NCBI GenBank assembly: GCA_048213135.1
Contig: PS015452.1
Coordinates: forward strand, 110,753-171,714
Direction of reading: 5' to 3'
Length of the DNA: 60,962 bases
Source: Reclinomonas americana ATCC 50394
Taxonomy: Eukaryota > Jakobida > Jakobea > Jakobida
Shown here: positions 58,234 to 60,962 of the stretch, in pieces
How the letters are laid out: each line of letters opens with the position of its first letter
Numbering within the stretch: position 1 is the stretch's first letter
The notes under the pieces: model-generated
What the model was told of the DNA's origin: nothing
Database searches by the model: none
Seen by the model: only the letters and a program-made list of their open reading frames with translations
Translations under genes and position numbers: made by a program

Positions 58234-60868
58234 ATGAGTGATCCACCACGACCATCGCACGGCGACAATGGTGGTGGCACTCAGCCGCCACAGAGAGCAA
58301 TCGCCTCTGTGCGTGCACCGCTCCACCGCATGTCGTCACTAATGACTACCACCGCGGCACCAGAACAACAACAACAACAGCAGCAGCAGCAACAACAACA
58401 TCGAGGCAGTGGTGTGATGCCGCTTTTGCGCTCCATCACCAACTCCTCACTGACGATTTTGCGCGAGGCCACTGCCGACGCGGTCGTTCGCGATCGATCG
58501 CCCTCACCAGCAGCGACGCCCGGGCAGAGAAGGCGACCGGCGACTGCGCACCCGCCCAGTTCCACACCGCCTGTTCGCGGCTCGGGGTCGCTGGGAAGTG
58601 GGCCGATTGAGACAATCACACAGCCGGTGACTGTCGGTGACATTGGGTATGAGCCGAGGCCGTTCCTGGAGAGTGCACGAGGCGACAGGGGTGGAAAGCG
58701 GCCGTCTCTGACTGTGGATGCGGCGGCGCCTCGTGCTGCAGCGTCGCCACTGTCAACGTCGTCGTCATTATCATCATCATCATCACCACCACCATTACCA
58801 ACGCAGCAGCAGCAACCACAGCAGCAGCACAGAAGACTCGGTTCAATAGCAGACTCGGATGGCGGGGGCAACGGTCGCCGCGATTCGCTGCAACCACACG
58901 GCTCCCTGATGGCTTCTGTGGGCAACGATGACGCGACGCTGGCGGCGCGTCGTCGATCCAGTCTGCGAGTGCCACCACTAATTACGTCGCTGGCGCTCTC
59001 TCCTGGCAGCGCACTGTCACCGCAGTCGGCGGTCGATGGCGTGCCAACGTCGCCAGTGAGTGCGGTGGCGCACGCGGCCATGGCCAGCAGCCCTGCCGCG
59101 CAGGCGAGTTACGCCGCTCTGTTGCGGCAGAGTCAGCTGCACCAGAGGCGGCCGAGTGCCGAGTTTGATGAGTTGCTTGTGCCGGCGCCACCACTTGCGC
59201 CTCCCTTGCATGTGGCGTCTGGTGGCGGCAGTGACCGCTCTCGGCGCGTAAGCTTGGCCAGTCGCAGCACGGCTGCGTCGCACACCGCGGTCGACGACGA
59301 TGAGGGCGACACTACCGCGCCGCAGCATGTATCTGGATCGCAGTCACGGAGACGCGGGTCGGCGTCAGCAGTGGCAGCAGCGGCGACGGCATCGGCCGAT
59401 TTTCTGTGGCAGACGTTACGTCTCACACACACACGTATATCCGGTTTTGGCAGCAGCGAGACACATGCGCACGCAGAGGAGGAGTATTCTTGTTCATATT
59501 CAGCCTCATTACTCGCAGTTTGCTGTGTGTCTCCTCTGCAATCCCACCCTGTCGCTTGTGCTTGTATACGCAGCGAGAGGGAAAACACTTTTCTATCGTG
59601 TGCATTGCTGACCAATAAGCTGGTTTTGTCGTCTGGGCTGTCTGGTTTTGACTCATCTGATTGTGCGTTTCGTGTGCATCGACGCAGTCCCGGAGTACCG
59701 TCCTTGCCACGGAGCGACGGTGGTGCGCATGCAGACGCTGCAGCCATCGACAATCTGCTGGTATTGGACCCCAACGGCAACACTTTGGCGACCGACCTCG
59801 TCGCTCAGCAGTGGCGCATGCGGCTGATGTCGCAGAACGCCGCTCACGAGGACACAAAGCAACAGCTGGCCGAGGCGCTGCGCAATGTTGCGATTTGATG
59901 CTCTCCATATTTGGCGTGTCTCATCTCTCCCACAACGCACACTCACACACACACACGCAATCCGCATCAACACAGGTGCAAATTCTTGGTGAGCTGAGTG
60001 CCCGCTTGTACGAGAAGTTTGAGGTGGAGCAGACCAGGCGAAGGCAAGCACAGCGTGAACTGCGCCGTCTGCGAGAGGTGTGTCATGGCCCGCTGCGAAT
60101 CTCACACCCTGTGTGACGACGACTCTGACACTTGTGTGCACGGCAGGAACTGACGATGCGACGCGAGCTGGAAAAGAGGCACAACGAAGAGCGTGCCTCA
60201 TTAACAGATCGTGTGGCCGAGCTCGAGGGCACGCTTAAAGCTATTTTGGCGGCAGCTCGTGATTTCACGAGCGAGCAAAAGGGGACTGCTCTCGATTTGT
60301 CATCGTTAAGTGTTCATTGTGCGTGCCTGTCAACCGCGGACGCCGCTGGTGCTGACATCCTCTCTCCCTCTCTCCCCCACTAACCAGTGATGCCACTGGT
60401 GCGGATGCTACCTCTGCGTCTGGCGGCCACGGTATTGGCGTTGGAGACATGCACTACAATACCGTAATCGACAACCTGCTGAGAAGGAGTAGTCTCGTGG
60501 ATGCCAGTGCACTACTACCCACTGGCGGTGACTCTGCTCGTTCGCGCGTGGCAGTGGCCGCAGCTGCAGCCGCTGCAGCGCTCCTCTCTCCGTCGACTGC
60601 GTCGAAGAGATTAAGTTCTCACGACAGTGGTGACGAGAGTGCACTCGACGAATCGTCCTTCAGCAGTGGTGGAGCCACCGACGACGCGATTGGCGAGGCA
60701 CCATCACGGCGTCGAAATGGTGGCGACTCGGACGAGTTGGCCGAGGACGCAGACTATCTTGACGATAGGCCTCGAGCGGGCATAACGATGCAGGTGACAG
60801 TGGAGCACATGGCGAGTCCATCCACCGCCGACCAGGTGGCGCCTGGTCGTGTTATAAGAGGCGACTAG
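58234..60868 (+). CDS. Low-complexity Ser/Gln/Pro-rich protein with a C-terminal coiled coil
   Basis: A long first exon from ATG 58234 (MSDPPRPSHGDNGGGTQPP) to about 59413 contains a Gln run (CAA/CAG mix, 58366-58400) and Ser/Pro-rich sequence with one more ordered motif (SITNSSLTILREATADAVV). After a roughly 280-base intron the protein continues AAIDNLLVLDPNGNTLATDL and enters a coiled coil spread over three exons (QWRMRLMSQNAAHEDTKQQL; LGELSARLYEKFEVEQTRRR; RRELEKRHNEERASLTDRVA). The last exon has MHYNTVIDNLLRRSSLVDAS and an acidic Ser-rich tail, with stop at 60866-60868. No family is recognised; a scaffold or cytoskeletal role is possible. Confidence 0.65.
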
Positions 60869-60877
60869 CCTCTCTCT

Positions 60878-60962
60878 CTCTCTCTCTCTCTTTGTGAACA
60901 ATCTTCTAACATTTATGCTGCATGGCCAGTCTCTCTATCTATCTATCTCTCTCTCTCTCTCT
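60878..60962. repeat. CT/TCTA-rich simple repeats at the right edge
   Basis: CT runs (about 60870-60892 and 60935-60962) with a short TATCTATCTAT stretch between. They follow the stop of the last gene and run to the window edge. Confidence 0.75.

Overview
This is nuclear DNA of a unicellular eukaryote (protist) whose lineage I cannot fix. The reasons are a gene-dense, GC-rich sequence; intron-bearing genes on both strands with many short spliceosomal introns (about 50-100 bases is common); AATAAA-type signals at gene ends; two tRNA-Phe genes followed by T-runs; and eukaryote-only proteins: eIF3 subunit d, a mitochondrial carrier, a Roc-COR protein and a HERC-class HECT protein. Long GT/CA microsatellites sit inside introns, and an 84-base N gap lies in one of them.

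Layout. 1-2517 (-) and 2748-7637 (+): divergent coiled-coil genes that look like paralogues. 7709-9727 (-): SLC25A43-like mitochondrial carrier, fully resolved as 10 exons. 10082-12115 (+): unrecognised helical protein with low-complexity ends. 12252-13313 and 13493-14587 (-): tandem glutathione-S-transferase-like genes. 14630-19035 (-) and 19170-24292 (+): two large low-complexity genes. 24676-26274 (+): intronless WD40 protein. 26421 to about 27098: tandem ~359-base repeat carrying two identical tRNA-Phe(GAA) genes. 27306-28924 (+): gamma-glutamyl-hydrolase-like secretory protein lacking both catalytic residues. 29010-31835 (-): eIF3d with an RGG insert. 32136-46289 (+): giant UBA / DUSP-UBL / SPRY-like / HECT-like gene spanning the gap. 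46338-48055 and 48214-49800 (+): tandem MFS transporters. 50050-56000 (+): Roco (Roc-COR) gene. 56596-57426 (+): small helical protein. 58234-60868 (+): low-complexity plus coiled-coil protein.

The genes do not form one pathway. What stands out is (1) four local duplications (coiled-coil pair, GST pair, MFS pair, tRNA pair); (2) two proteins that keep a recognisable fold but lack the catalytic residues; (3) an unusual DUSP-UBL plus HECT combination; and (4) a recurring 5' splice-site class, GTTGCGT or GTTGAGT, which is GTGCGT or GTGAGT with one extra T after the GT. Exon boundaries were read by eye from frame continuity and family conservation. Those for the carrier, GST, hydrolase-like, MFS and small helical genes are consistent in phase throughout; those for the large low-complexity genes are only partly resolved.
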